The position numbers and the translations under genes were made by a program. A DNA stretch of 64,000 nt from contig NZ_LN909062.1 of NCBI RefSeq assembly GCF_001486505.1, positions 191,341 through 255,340 on the forward strand. The letters are read 5' to 3'. The DNA is from Paenibacillus rubinfantis. Its GTDB lineage: Bacteria > Bacillota > Bacilli > Paenibacillales > Paenibacillaceae. Positions 33,590-40,795 of the stretch are shown one piece after another. Under the pieces are notes generated by a model that saw nothing but the letters and a program-made list of their open reading frames with translations, searched no databases and had not been told where the DNA came from. Position 1 is the first letter of the stretch, and every line of letters begins with the position of its first letter.

Positions 33590-35143
33590 TCAGACTTCTT
33601 TTTTATGTTTTCCGGATTGCATCCGTTCCGCCATCTTCATCAATTCAGCAAATTCCTCTTCGGATACGGCGGTTTCCGCACCAGCCCGTTCGACGATCGG
33701 GATCTCCGGCTTTGGCTTCGCCCCGCGGCTGCCGTAAGTTCGTGCTCGTCCTCCGCTGGAGGCTGCGCCGGCCGATTTCTCCTTGACCTTCTCCTTCACC
33801 TTCGATTGATCGCGGATATATTGCACCGCCTGCTCGTAGGTACTAATCTGCTTCAGCAGCATGTTGGCAGCGATCGCATCGATGAAATTGCGATTGATCC
33901 GTTGCTCCCCGCCAGAAGTAAGCAGCGACATCAAATAATGAATCAGCACGTTGATGACTTCTCCAGGCAGCTTATAGTTCAGGTCGATTTTCTCAAAAAT
34001 GTCCAGCAGATTATCCGGAATCGTCCCCGGGAAAAACGTCTTAAGCAACCGGGTATACGGCTCATTGCGAAGCATCATATTATATTGGTGAATATCACAT
34101 TTGCTTTGAAATTGCGGCGGAACGTCGACGTAATACTCCATTTGCACGGCAACCTCTTCCGCCACGTTCCCCGCTGCTGAAGCAGCGGTGCCCCCTTGGG
34201 ACTCCTCGCCGCGTAACGCGACGATTTTGCCATAGGTCACTTCTCGTTCCTCTTGGCGCTTCTTGCCTTGCCGGAACTGCAGGTTCGCCTTGTGCTGGAG
34301 CGCATCCAGCAGAATAGCGCCGTCCGGATCGAAGACGCCGTCTTCATCCAGCAGCCGGCATAGGTCCTGCACGCTTAAATCGTATTTGCGGGCCACGAAG
34401 TTCACCACGCCCATCCCTTCCGGGTCAAACCGAAGCGCCTCAACAAACGACCGATTCCGCGATTCCCGCGGGAAGCGCAGGATGATATCTGCGTAATTGA
34501 TCGCTTCCTCCTCTTCCAAGGCCAGCTTGAGCCCCGGCTGCCTTGCGATCGACGTCTCGGCAATCGCCTGCTCCAGCTCATAATCGATCGAATGCGCATT
34601 TAGCTCAAAGATCTCGTAAAACGGGATCGTGATATTTTCCTTATTCAGGCTAAGCCCTGACCAATCCTCCGGCTCCTTGCGGAAGAGCTGCTCCCGCAGG
34701 GACAACACCGCGAATTTCCCGATCTTATCCCGCAGCAGCAGAGTTAAATGCTGGGTCCGGAAAAATTCAGCCGGCGCCAGCGGAGCCTGAAGCTCATATT
34801 CGTACATATAATCATCGCTGTCTGGAACATAGAGCCGGTTCGTCTGAAGCAGACCCACCGCCTCCAGGCGGGAGGCCTGCTCAATCAGGAACTTCCGCCC
34901 TTTCTCGCTCGGATCCAGACCAAGGGTCAGGAACAGCTTCCGCTGCTGCTCCACGTCCGAATAGCCCACCTGCTCCTGGGGAACCTGGTCCGCCAGCAGC
35001 CGGTAGAGCGAAATCGCAAACGCCCCGACCATCGGCTGATAGAGCAAACCTAGCATCTTGCCATCGACGGGACTGAGGCCGAAGTCACGATATACGCAAT
35101 AACGGTGATTTTCGGTAAAATGCAGCATGTTGTTCATGCGCAC
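33590..35143 (-). CDS. dnaB: Replication initiation and membrane attachment protein DnaB
   Basis: A 517-residue protein. GTG 35143 has AAGGAG 10 nt upstream; ATG 35137 is an alternative. The N-terminal half is the DnaB/DnaD winged-helix region (FTENHRYCVYRDFGLSPVDG). The C-terminal DDBH2-type domain includes TFFPGTIPDNLLDIFEKIDL and the YNVINVLIHYLM-like GEVINVLIHYLMSLL followed by KQISTYEQAVQYI. It helps DnaI load the helicase. A basic Gly/Ala/Arg tail follows. The order dnaB-dnaI is conserved in Firmicutes. Confidence 0.93.
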   Translation of the reverse strand: MRMNNMLHFTENHRYCVYRDFGLSPVDGKMLGLLYQPMVGAFAISLYRLLADQVPQEQVGYSDVEQQRKLFLTLGLDPSEKGRKFLIEQASRLEAVGLLQTNRLYVPDSDDYMYEYELQAPLAPAEFFRTQHLTLLLRDKIGKFAVLSLREQLFRKEPEDWSGLSLNKENITIPFYEIFELNAHSIDYELEQAIAETSIARQPGLKLALEEEEAINYADIILRFPRESRNRSFVEALRFDPEGMGVVNFVARKYDLSVQDLCRLLDEDGVFDPDGAILLDALQHKANLQFRQGKKRQEEREVTYGKIVALRGEESQGGTAASAAGNVAEEVAVQMEYYVDVPPQFQSKCDIHQYNMMLRNEPYTRLLKTFFPGTIPDNLLDIFEKIDLNYKLPGEVINVLIHYLMSLLTSGGEQRINRNFIDAIAANMLLKQISTYEQAVQYIRDQSKVKEKVKEKSAGAASSGGRARTYGSRGAKPKPEIPIVERAGAETAVSEEEFAELMKMAERMQSGKHKKEV

Positions 35144-35289
35144 GGCTTCATCGCTCCTTCCCTATCACGCACAAATAGACTTCCTCTATTTTAGCATAAA
35201 AGACCTCGTTCTGAATCGGCCCCTACTTACAAAAATCGCCCTTTTTCCACCTGCTCCGCGCCGGGACAACGTTTTACGCCGGAATAGAC

Positions 35290-35325
35290 AAAAAAAAGAA
35301 CCGCCCCTCCTTTTCAGGGGACGAT
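35290..35325 (-). terminator. Terminator after sinI
   Basis: On the minus strand GTCCCCTGAAAAGGAGGGGC forms a short stem followed by GGTTCTTTTTTTTG. Confidence 0.7.
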
Positions 35326-35350
35326 CCCTTACTCCCTCTTCCTGCTAGAT

Positions 35351-35527
35351 TTATTCATTATGTACGTACCATTCTGTAAAATTCGATCGGTCACCGGCCA
35401 AGAAACGCCGCACCTCATCAATGGGGATTCCCGCTTCCTTGGCCATGGCAAGCAAAACCACCCACTCCGGATCAACGTTACCGGGGTACCGATCATAAAC
35501 AATAACCTGGGCGGACTTCTTCAACAA
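35351..35527 (-). CDS. sinI: Anti-repressor SinI
   Basis: A 58-residue protein, TTG start at 35527 (a second TTG follows), with AGGAGG 6-7 nt upstream. VDPEWVVLLAMAKEAGIPID then EVRRFL is the SinI dimerisation helix-hook-helix that also ends SinR (compare LDPEWSELVQEAMTSGVSKK in the SinR-like protein at 39096). SinI binds SinR and removes it from matrix-gene promoters. The gene has its own leader with a c-di-GMP-I riboswitch, so the anti-repressor should be tied to c-di-GMP. Confidence 0.85.
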   Translation of the reverse strand: MLKKSAQVIVYDRYPGNVDPEWVVLLAMAKEAGIPIDEVRRFLAGDRSNFTEWYVHNE

Positions 35528-35559
35528 TAATCTCCTCCTAAGATCATTATTTTGGTTTT

Positions 35560-35652
35560 GCCCCCAGGCAGTCCAGCCATCCTAGTATCACTACCTTAGA
35601 TCTGAGACTTTGTGCCCCTGCTTTTCAACAGGTTTACCCTTATCTGGTGCTT
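35560..35652 (-). ncRNA. c-di-GMP-I riboswitch (GEMM-I) upstream of sinI
   Basis: On the minus strand: AAGGGTAAACCTG, GTTGAAAAGC (GAAA tetraloop), CAGGGGCACAAAGTC, AGATCTAAGGTAGTG, ATACTAGGATGGCTGG, ACTGCC. These follow the class consensus (GGGCAAACC, GAAA loop, CGCAAAGCC, GGUCUAAGG, GAUxGCxxGGxUGCC) with few changes. A TATAAT -10 lies at 35712-35707. Only about 20 nt separate the aptamer from the sinI ribosome site and no terminator is seen, so control is probably at translation. Confidence 0.82.
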
Positions 35653-35854
35653 ACGTTTTGCTGTCGAGTCACGGACTCATGAGTCAGCAAGCTATCTTTG
35701 GTACTTATTATAACGGCCCGGTTTTGAAAAGTATGTCAGTCTGCGTAGTCCCGCCAAACCGTTTTCGTCGAAAAGGTTAGCTTTTTTTGTTTGATCCCTA
35801 ACGATCTTGTCATTTACGGTAAAAAAGCGGCATTGCACATCAGAATAGGGCTTT

Positions 35855-35870
35855 GTTCCTTATAATGAAC
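35855..35870. promoter_or_regulatory. Likely SinR operator 1
   Basis: GTTCCTTATAATGAAC, a 16-bp palindrome with GTTC/GAAC arms. It contains a TATAAT that may be the -10 of the matrix operon. The arms match the GTTCTYT half-site known for SinR. Confidence 0.6.
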
Positions 35871-35927
35871 AGTTTCTTGCGATATTCCGTGAATTAGGCA
35901 GATATTTAAAGGTAAAATAAGATAATT

Positions 35928-35943
35928 GTTCTTTATTGAGAAC
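35928..35943. promoter_or_regulatory. Likely SinR operator 2
   Basis: GTTCTTTATTGAGAAC, 16 bp, with a perfect GTTCTTT half-site and five-base palindromic arms GTTCT/AGAAC. Confidence 0.65.
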
Positions 35944-36007
35944 AAATCGCCGAATTTGCGATTTTCCTTTTCTTTATCCTTTCGGGTATATTCGAATCAC
36001 GGAATTC

Positions 36008-36023
36008 GTTCTTAATAACGAAC
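36008..36023. promoter_or_regulatory. Likely SinR operator 3
   Basis: GTTCTTAATAACGAAC, 16 bp, same arm spacing as operators 1 and 2 (73 and 80 bp steps). Another half-site GAAC lies at 36032. It is within 60 bp of the start of the TapA-like gene. Confidence 0.6.
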
Positions 36024-36068
36024 ATATTAACGAACAGGTGAAAACATACCCGGAAAGGAGCGACTATT

Positions 36069-37655
36069 CTGCGAAGATCCCGAGCCGAAGTCATCCGCAA
36101 ATTACGGAAGAAGCGGAAGAAGCAAAACATGGTCAAATCGCTGCAATCCGGATTAATACTCTCGACGCTGCTCTTGTGGACCTCCCAACAGGTCGGCACG
36201 ACCTTCGGCGAATTCACCAGCGTACGCGAGGATAATTCGGAAATCAAGGCTTGCCGCGTATTTCCGAGCCAGATCGAAAGCCAGCTTGCGCTTTTGGCCG
36301 AGCATCTGGATCGGGCTGCTTCCTTAAAAGGAAGACTCATCGGCGCGACCCTAACTCGCGCTGCGATAGATACAACTTTGCCGATCTCGACTCCGAGCCT
36401 CCCGGATGCAAGCGTCACCGCCCCTGCGGCTCCGTCCGCGACCGACGCGGTATACACCGGCGCCAGCGAATCCGGCAGCTCGGAAGCAACCCCGGATTTC
36501 TCGGCAAGCCTGCAATTGGAATCGGCCGCCGATGGCTTGTCCAGCCGAATCAGCGAGCTGAATGCAACGATTCAACAGCTGCAGCAGCAGCAAGCGCTAA
36601 ATCAATCCATTTGGCAAGAGCTCGTCCATGAACTGGCCGCAGCCACTGCTGTGATTCATGGACTGTTGACCTCGCTGAACGAATTGGAACCCAATTGCGC
36701 AGAGCTTACGCAAACCACGCTGTTAGATCGTATTGCGGATCTCCTGAAAGGCAGCGGCTTGTTATCCGGTCCAATTCGCGGAACGCTGCAGGAGATTCTA
36801 AGCTTCTTGCGTTCGATCCATCAGTCTGGTTTAGCTCGCTCCACCGAAGGATTTGCTGCCGTCGCTTTTGCCAGTCCGTTTACCAGCCTATCCACTTATG
36901 GCGATTTGGCCTCCAACGATCCGGTTAGCGGAGAGGATCTGGCTTATTTCCACAGCGTGCAAGCTTCTCTGGAATCCGCGATCTCCGGTTTAACCGCTGA
37001 GATCTCCAGTCTCGAAGCGCAACGCGCCCAATTGTTGGCGGATGCGGAAGCGCAGCGCCTGGCTGAGATCGAACGATTGAAGCAGCTGGAGGAAGAGAAA
37101 GCCAAAGAGGAAGCAGAGCAAGCCGAGGAACCGGCAACTCCGGACGAGAACGCCGATCCAAGCGTTGGCGATCCGCAGCCGCCTGGCGCAGAAGAGCCGG
37201 CTGACGGCGAAGTCCCTCCAACGGTGGGCGATTCCGATGGCGGAGCAATTCAGCCGCCAGCGGAAGATGAGGACGCTGCAGAGGATGAGGCCGCGGACGA
37301 CAACGATGCGGACGAGGAGAATTCCTCCGAAGAGCATCCAGTCCCTGGCGATGCAGCCGGACAGGAGCCTTCACCAGAGCATCCGAATCCACCGGCTACC
37401 GAGGACGCTATTGTCCTTCCGCCGGACGCGCCAACAAGCGAAGAACCGCCGGTACTGGAGCCCACGCTCCCGCCTCAGCCGCCCAATCCGTTGGACGATC
37501 TCATCTTGACGAAACCGGAGGATGAACTGCCCCTTCAAGACGACGATGTGGCGGACGACGAGGATGAGGACGAAGACGAGGATGAGACGCTTGTCGAAGA
37601 CGCCACCCGGTCTGCGGTCCCTTCTCCCGCAAAACCTTCAGAGGTAGGTGAATAA
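36069..37655 (+). CDS. TapA/YqxM-like matrix anchoring protein with acidic tail
   Basis: About 528 residues if translation starts at CTG 36069 (GGAAAGGAG 8 nt upstream) or at the adjacent ATT 36066; the first ATG (36129) has no ribosome site. The extra N-terminus LRRSRAEVIRKLRKKRKKQN is strongly basic and precedes a hydrophobic segment SLQSGLILSTLLLWTSQQV, giving a proper signal peptide. Then TFGEFTSVRED and a Cys (IKACRVFP) recall the start of TapA. A helical middle includes ISELNATIQQLQQQQALNQS. The last 170 residues are acidic and Pro-rich (DDDVADDEDEDEDEDE). It lies 2 nt before sipW. The role in anchoring TasA-type fibres is inferred from position and N-terminus. Confidence 0.7.
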   Translation: MRRSRAEVIRKLRKKRKKQNMVKSLQSGLILSTLLLWTSQQVGTTFGEFTSVREDNSEIKACRVFPSQIESQLALLAEHLDRAASLKGRLIGATLTRAAIDTTLPISTPSLPDASVTAPAAPSATDAVYTGASESGSSEATPDFSASLQLESAADGLSSRISELNATIQQLQQQQALNQSIWQELVHELAAATAVIHGLLTSLNELEPNCAELTQTTLLDRIADLLKGSGLLSGPIRGTLQEILSFLRSIHQSGLARSTEGFAAVAFASPFTSLSTYGDLASNDPVSGEDLAYFHSVQASLESAISGLTAEISSLEAQRAQLLADAEAQRLAEIERLKQLEEEKAKEEAEQAEEPATPDENADPSVGDPQPPGAEEPADGEVPPTVGDSDGGAIQPPAEDEDAAEDEAADDNDADEENSSEEHPVPGDAAGQEPSPEHPNPPATEDAIVLPPDAPTSEEPPVLEPTLPPQPPNPLDDLILTKPEDELPLQDDDVADDEDEDEDEDETLVEDATRSAVPSPAKPSEVGE

Positions 37656-37657
37656 GC

Positions 37658-38272
37658 ATGCGGATTCGCAAATGGATAGGAAATGCCCTGACGTTTCTGA
37701 TGGCGGTCGCCTTTTTTACCGTGGCCGGCTCGGTCGTCCTTTCGAAAGTATCCGGCGGTGAACCCAACTTCTACGGCTATCAGCTGAAAACCGTGTTATC
37801 CGGTTCGATGGAGCCTTCCATCCCTACCGGTTCCGTTGCGGCCATTAAGCCCGGCGGAGATATGACACGGTTCGAGGTTGGCGACGTGATCACCTTCCGA
37901 TCTAACGATAACAAGCTGATCACCCACCGCATTGTGGAAGTCACGCGCAACGAGGAAAACGGCCAGGTGTTGTACCGGACCAAAGGGGACAACAACGGTG
38001 CCGCCGACTCGGATCCTGTGAATCCGGCGAATGTCACCGGCGTTTATACCGGCTTTAACGTTCCTTACGTGGGGTATGTATTAAGCTTCGCCGGGACGAA
38101 GACAGGGAATGTCGCATTGTTGATTATCCCGGGTCTCCTCTTATTCCTATACGCGCTCGTCTCGTTATGGAAAGCGATCGCCGGGCTGGAGGAAAAAAAG
38201 CCGGATCCCAATCAGCCGCAGTCCCCGGACGCCAAGCATCCGGATGTGATTGACGCGTCCACCCAAATCTAG
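37658..38272 (+). CDS. sipW: Signal peptidase I SipW
   Basis: A 204-residue ER-type signal peptidase from ATG 37658. VLSGSMEPSIPTGS carries the catalytic Ser, and DNKLITHRIVEV carries His in place of the Lys of bacterial-type enzymes, the hallmark of SipW. TKGDNNGAADSDPV is the conserved Asp box. Membrane helices lie at residues 8-28 and about 150-170. In Bacillus, SipW processes TapA and TasA, and here it sits between the matching genes in one probable operon. Confidence 0.93.
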   Translation: MRIRKWIGNALTFLMAVAFFTVAGSVVLSKVSGGEPNFYGYQLKTVLSGSMEPSIPTGSVAAIKPGGDMTRFEVGDVITFRSNDNKLITHRIVEVTRNEENGQVLYRTKGDNNGAADSDPVNPANVTGVYTGFNVPYVGYVLSFAGTKTGNVALLIIPGLLLFLYALVSLWKAIAGLEEKKPDPNQPQSPDAKHPDVIDASTQI

Positions 38273-38357
38273 CCATTCTCATTGGTTGTTCTCCTTATGT
38301 ATTCATAAGGATGCAATATATAAAAAAATCTTTTTAAAATCAGGGAGGAATTTAGGA

Positions 38358-38945
38358 ATGGGTATCAAAAAGACATTAGGTTTCGGAGTAGCAACTGCAG
38401 CACTTGGTTTGACTTTGATCGGCGGAGGCACGTTCGCTTACTTTAGCGATACGGTAGAAACAACCGGGACGTTCGCCGCAGGTACATTGGACATCAACGC
38501 CGATCCAACGGCGATTGTGGATATCGGTAACTTGAAACCAGGCGACCACATTCCGCGCACGTTCAAATTGAAAAACGACGGCACGCTTGATATCAATGAA
38601 GTGCTGTTGAAAACCAGCTACACGGTAACGAATAGAGCCGGCGCTCCAGCAAACACGGACGATTTCGGCAAACATATTAAAGTGAAATTCCTGTACAACG
38701 TCGACAAATTAAATGATGTTATTTACGAAACGACGTTGTATGATCTGCAAAATCAAACTCCGGATGCCGTTGAAAGAGGATTCTTCCTCGGCGAGCGCAG
38801 CGGCTTAAGAGCCGGCTCCATCGACACGATGATCGTTGACTTTGAGTTCGTTGACAACGGTCAAGACCAAAACCAATTCCAAGGCGATGCCTTGAACCTG
38901 ACTTGGACATTTGAAGCAAAACAAGGCGCAGGCGAAATCAGATAA
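38358..38945 (+). CDS. TasA/camelysin-type matrix fibre protein
   Basis: A 195-residue protein from ATG 38358, AGGGAGGAA upstream. Signal: GFGVATAALGLTLIGGGTFA then YFSDTVETTGTFAAGTLDI, the SipW-type cleavage context and the start of the mature TasA/CalY fold. DIGNLKPGDHIPRTFKLKND is the family's second conserved block. The mature protein should form extracellular fibres in the biofilm matrix. It lies 85 nt after sipW and ends at a terminator. CalY and TasA cannot be told apart by eye. Confidence 0.92.
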   Translation: MGIKKTLGFGVATAALGLTLIGGGTFAYFSDTVETTGTFAAGTLDINADPTAIVDIGNLKPGDHIPRTFKLKNDGTLDINEVLLKTSYTVTNRAGAPANTDDFGKHIKVKFLYNVDKLNDVIYETTLYDLQNQTPDAVERGFFLGERSGLRAGSIDTMIVDFEFVDNGQDQNQFQGDALNLTWTFEAKQGAGEIR

Positions 38946-38964
38946 TATCGGATTTGCCGAAGCA

Positions 38965-38999
38965 GAACACCTTGCCCCGATCTTGGGACTAAGGTGTTC
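38965..38999 (+). terminator. Terminator of the matrix operon
   Basis: GAACACCTT / AAGGTGTTC stem followed by TTTGCTTGG. Confidence 0.75.
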
Positions 39000-39095
39000 T
39001 TTGCTTGGTTTAAATTCCGACTTAACTCCTTTGTCCGATCCCGTTTATTCTGATATAATGACATCAAATTATTCTGATAGAAGGGCGACGGCTAC

Positions 39096-39431
39096 ATGGC
39101 AGAACATATTGGCGAGCGTATTCAGAAAATTCGGCAAGACCGAGGGTATTCCTTGTCCGAGCTGGCGGAGAAGGCGGATGTGGCTAAATCCTACCTCAGC
39201 AATGTGGAACGCAATATTCAATCGAATCCCTCCATTTCCTTCATCGAGAAAATAGCCGACGCTCTTAACGTCTCGATCAACCTGTTATTGTATGGCGACC
39301 GCCCCGCACCGGAATTGCTTGATCCGGAATGGTCGGAGCTGGTGCAGGAAGCTATGACTTCGGGCGTCAGTAAGAAGGAGTTTAAGGACTTCCTCGAATA
39401 TCAGAAATGGAAGCGAGGACAACAGGAATAA
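39096..39431 (+). CDS. sinR: SinR-type repressor
   Basis: A 111-residue protein from ATG 39096. N-terminal Xre helix-turn-helix: ERIQKIRQDRGYSLSELAEK then ADVAKSYLSNVERNIQSNPS. The C-terminal helix pair LDPEWSELVQEAMTSGVSKK EFKDFLEY (two parts) is the SinI/SinR multimerisation domain. In Bacillus SinR represses tapA-sipW-tasA and is titrated by SinI. The three 16-bp palindromes before the matrix operon are its likely targets. Unlike B. subtilis, sinI is not adjacent but lies about 3.6 kb away, on the other side of the matrix genes. Confidence 0.9.
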   Translation: MAEHIGERIQKIRQDRGYSLSELAEKADVAKSYLSNVERNIQSNPSISFIEKIADALNVSINLLLYGDRPAPELLDPEWSELVQEAMTSGVSKKEFKDFLEYQKWKRGQQE

Positions 39432-39445
39432 CGGCACACGCATGA

Positions 39446-39491
39446 AAAAAGCGCGAGACGTCAGGGAATCCCCACGACGCTCGCGCTTTTT
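39446..39491. terminator. Bidirectional terminator between sinR and yuiB
   Basis: AAAAAAGCGCGAG / CTCGCGCTTTTT long stem between the convergent genes. Confidence 0.85.
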
Positions 39492-39501
39492 AAACATTTT
39501 C

Positions 39502-39795
39502 CTAAAACATTTTGTACCCGCCCAACCGCAGTTTGCGGATCGTCCATCCGCTCAGGATCGCCCCGCACAGCCCGGCGAACGCCGTTAAATAATCCACCAG
39601 CCGGAACGACGCGAGATAGGCGCCAAAGCTCTGATCATGATCCCACAGCGTATACACCACAATCGGCAAAATCACGATAATAAAGATGTATGCCGGGAAC
39701 CAGGTTGTTTTCATTAACATATTCAAAATAAAACCGATGCCGAACATCATTACGAAGAATAACACCATCAGCACCAGTACGATGAGCCAACCCAT
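39502..39795 (-). CDS. yuiB: YuiB family membrane protein
   Basis: A 97-residue protein from ATG 39795, GTGGGGGAG upstream. Three membrane helices; MVLFFVMMFGIGFILNMLMK TTWFPAY (two parts) resembles YuiB of Bacillus. Function unknown. In Bacillus yuiB lies beside NADH dehydrogenase and yumC genes; here ndh and yumC are 3-5 kb away, with hemQ and the group II intron between. Confidence 0.7.
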   Translation of the reverse strand: MGWLIVLVLMVLFFVMMFGIGFILNMLMKTTWFPAYIFIIVILPIVVYTLWDHDQSFGAYLASFRLVDYLTAFAGLCGAILSGWTIRKLRLGGYKMF

Positions 39796-40038
39796 CGCGC
39801 TCCCCCACCTTTCTATATGTAGTTCAAAAAGGCATCTTTCGATCACGAAGCAGGCCTTCACTATAACATAAGTCACACCAAATCAAGCTAGTAGTTAGTT
39901 TACTAGATATTATGTAACGAAGCAATGAACTTTGCATGAAAATGTGGTGAATCGATTTGCCCCGCTTGGACTCCTTGCGATACAATAAGAAGCGGATTGA
40001 CTATTCGTGAACCAGAATCTATCTAGGAGTGATTATAC

Positions 40039-40785
40039 ATGAACGAAGCTACCTTAACCTTAGAAGGTTGGTATGCGCTTCACGATTTCCGCACCATCGA
40101 TTGGACCGCTTGGAAAGAGGCGGATGACGAGGAACGCGCAGGAGCTTTAGAAGAGCTACATACGTTCCTGAAGGAATGGAACCTCATGGAGGAAGCCAAG
40201 ACGGGCAGCTCCGCCGTGTATTCGATCGTCGGGCAGAAGGCTGATATTGTGTTTATGCACCTGCGCGAAAGCTTGGAAGAGCTGAACGCCCTGGAAACCG
40301 CCTTCAACAAAACAACGTTTGCCGAATATACGATCAAATCGTACTCTTACGTCAGCGTCGTCGAGCTGAGCAATTATCTCGCATCCGGCGGCGGCGATCC
40401 AAAGGCGAACCCGGAGGTGATGGCGCGCCTGCAGCCGATCCTGCCGAAATCGAACCATATTTGCTTCTATCCGATGAACAAAAAACGCGACCTCAGCGAT
40501 AACTGGTACATGCTGTCGATGGACGAGCGCCGCGAGATGATGCGCAGCCACGGCTTGATCGGCCGCAGCTATGCCGGGAAGGTGAAGCAGATCATCACCG
40601 GGTCCGTTGGCCTCGATGATTGGGAGTGGGGCGTCACCTTGTTCTCCGACGATGCTTTGCAATTCAAGAAGCTGGTTTACGAAATGCGGTTTGACGAGGT
40701 CAGCGCCCGGTACGGCGAGTTTGGTGCCTTCTATGTCGGCAACCTGCTGAATGCCGAACGGCTGGACGATATGTTGAAGATGTAA
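40039..40785 (+). CDS. hemQ: Coproheme decarboxylase HemQ
   Basis: A 248-residue chlorite-dismutase-fold protein from ATG 40039, AGGAGTGAT upstream. [20 protein letters not shown] contains the catalytic Tyr of the YPMxKxR motif, and [13 protein letters not shown] contains the proximal heme His. It converts coproheme III to heme b in the Gram-positive heme pathway, using H2O2. Its end is directly followed by the 3' end of a group II intron on the opposite strand. It fits the heme-dependent respiratory genes in the window (sdhC, ctaA). Confidence 0.95.
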   Translation: MNEATLTLEGWYALHDFRTIDWTAWKEADDEERAGALEELHTFLKEWNLMEEAKTGSSAVYSIVGQKADIVFMHLRESLEELNALETAFNKTTFAEYTIKSYSYVSVVELSNYLASGGGDPKANPEVMARLQPILPKSNHICFYPMNKKRDLSDNWYMLSMDERREMMRSHGLIGRSYAGKVKQIITGSVGLDDWEWGVTLFSDDALQFKKLVYEMRFDEVSARYGEFGAFYVGNLLNAERLDDMLKM

Positions 40786-40795
40786 TTCATAATAA

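Noticed and set aside
35640..35700. CTGACTCATGAGTC in the sinI leader as a hammerhead ribozyme core
   Set aside because: The GAAA partner and the three-helix layout are missing; it is a simple palindrome.
35933..36457. Minus-strand frame of 174 codons
   Set aside because: It lies antisense to the TapA-like gene and the SinR operators, with no ribosome site and no family features.
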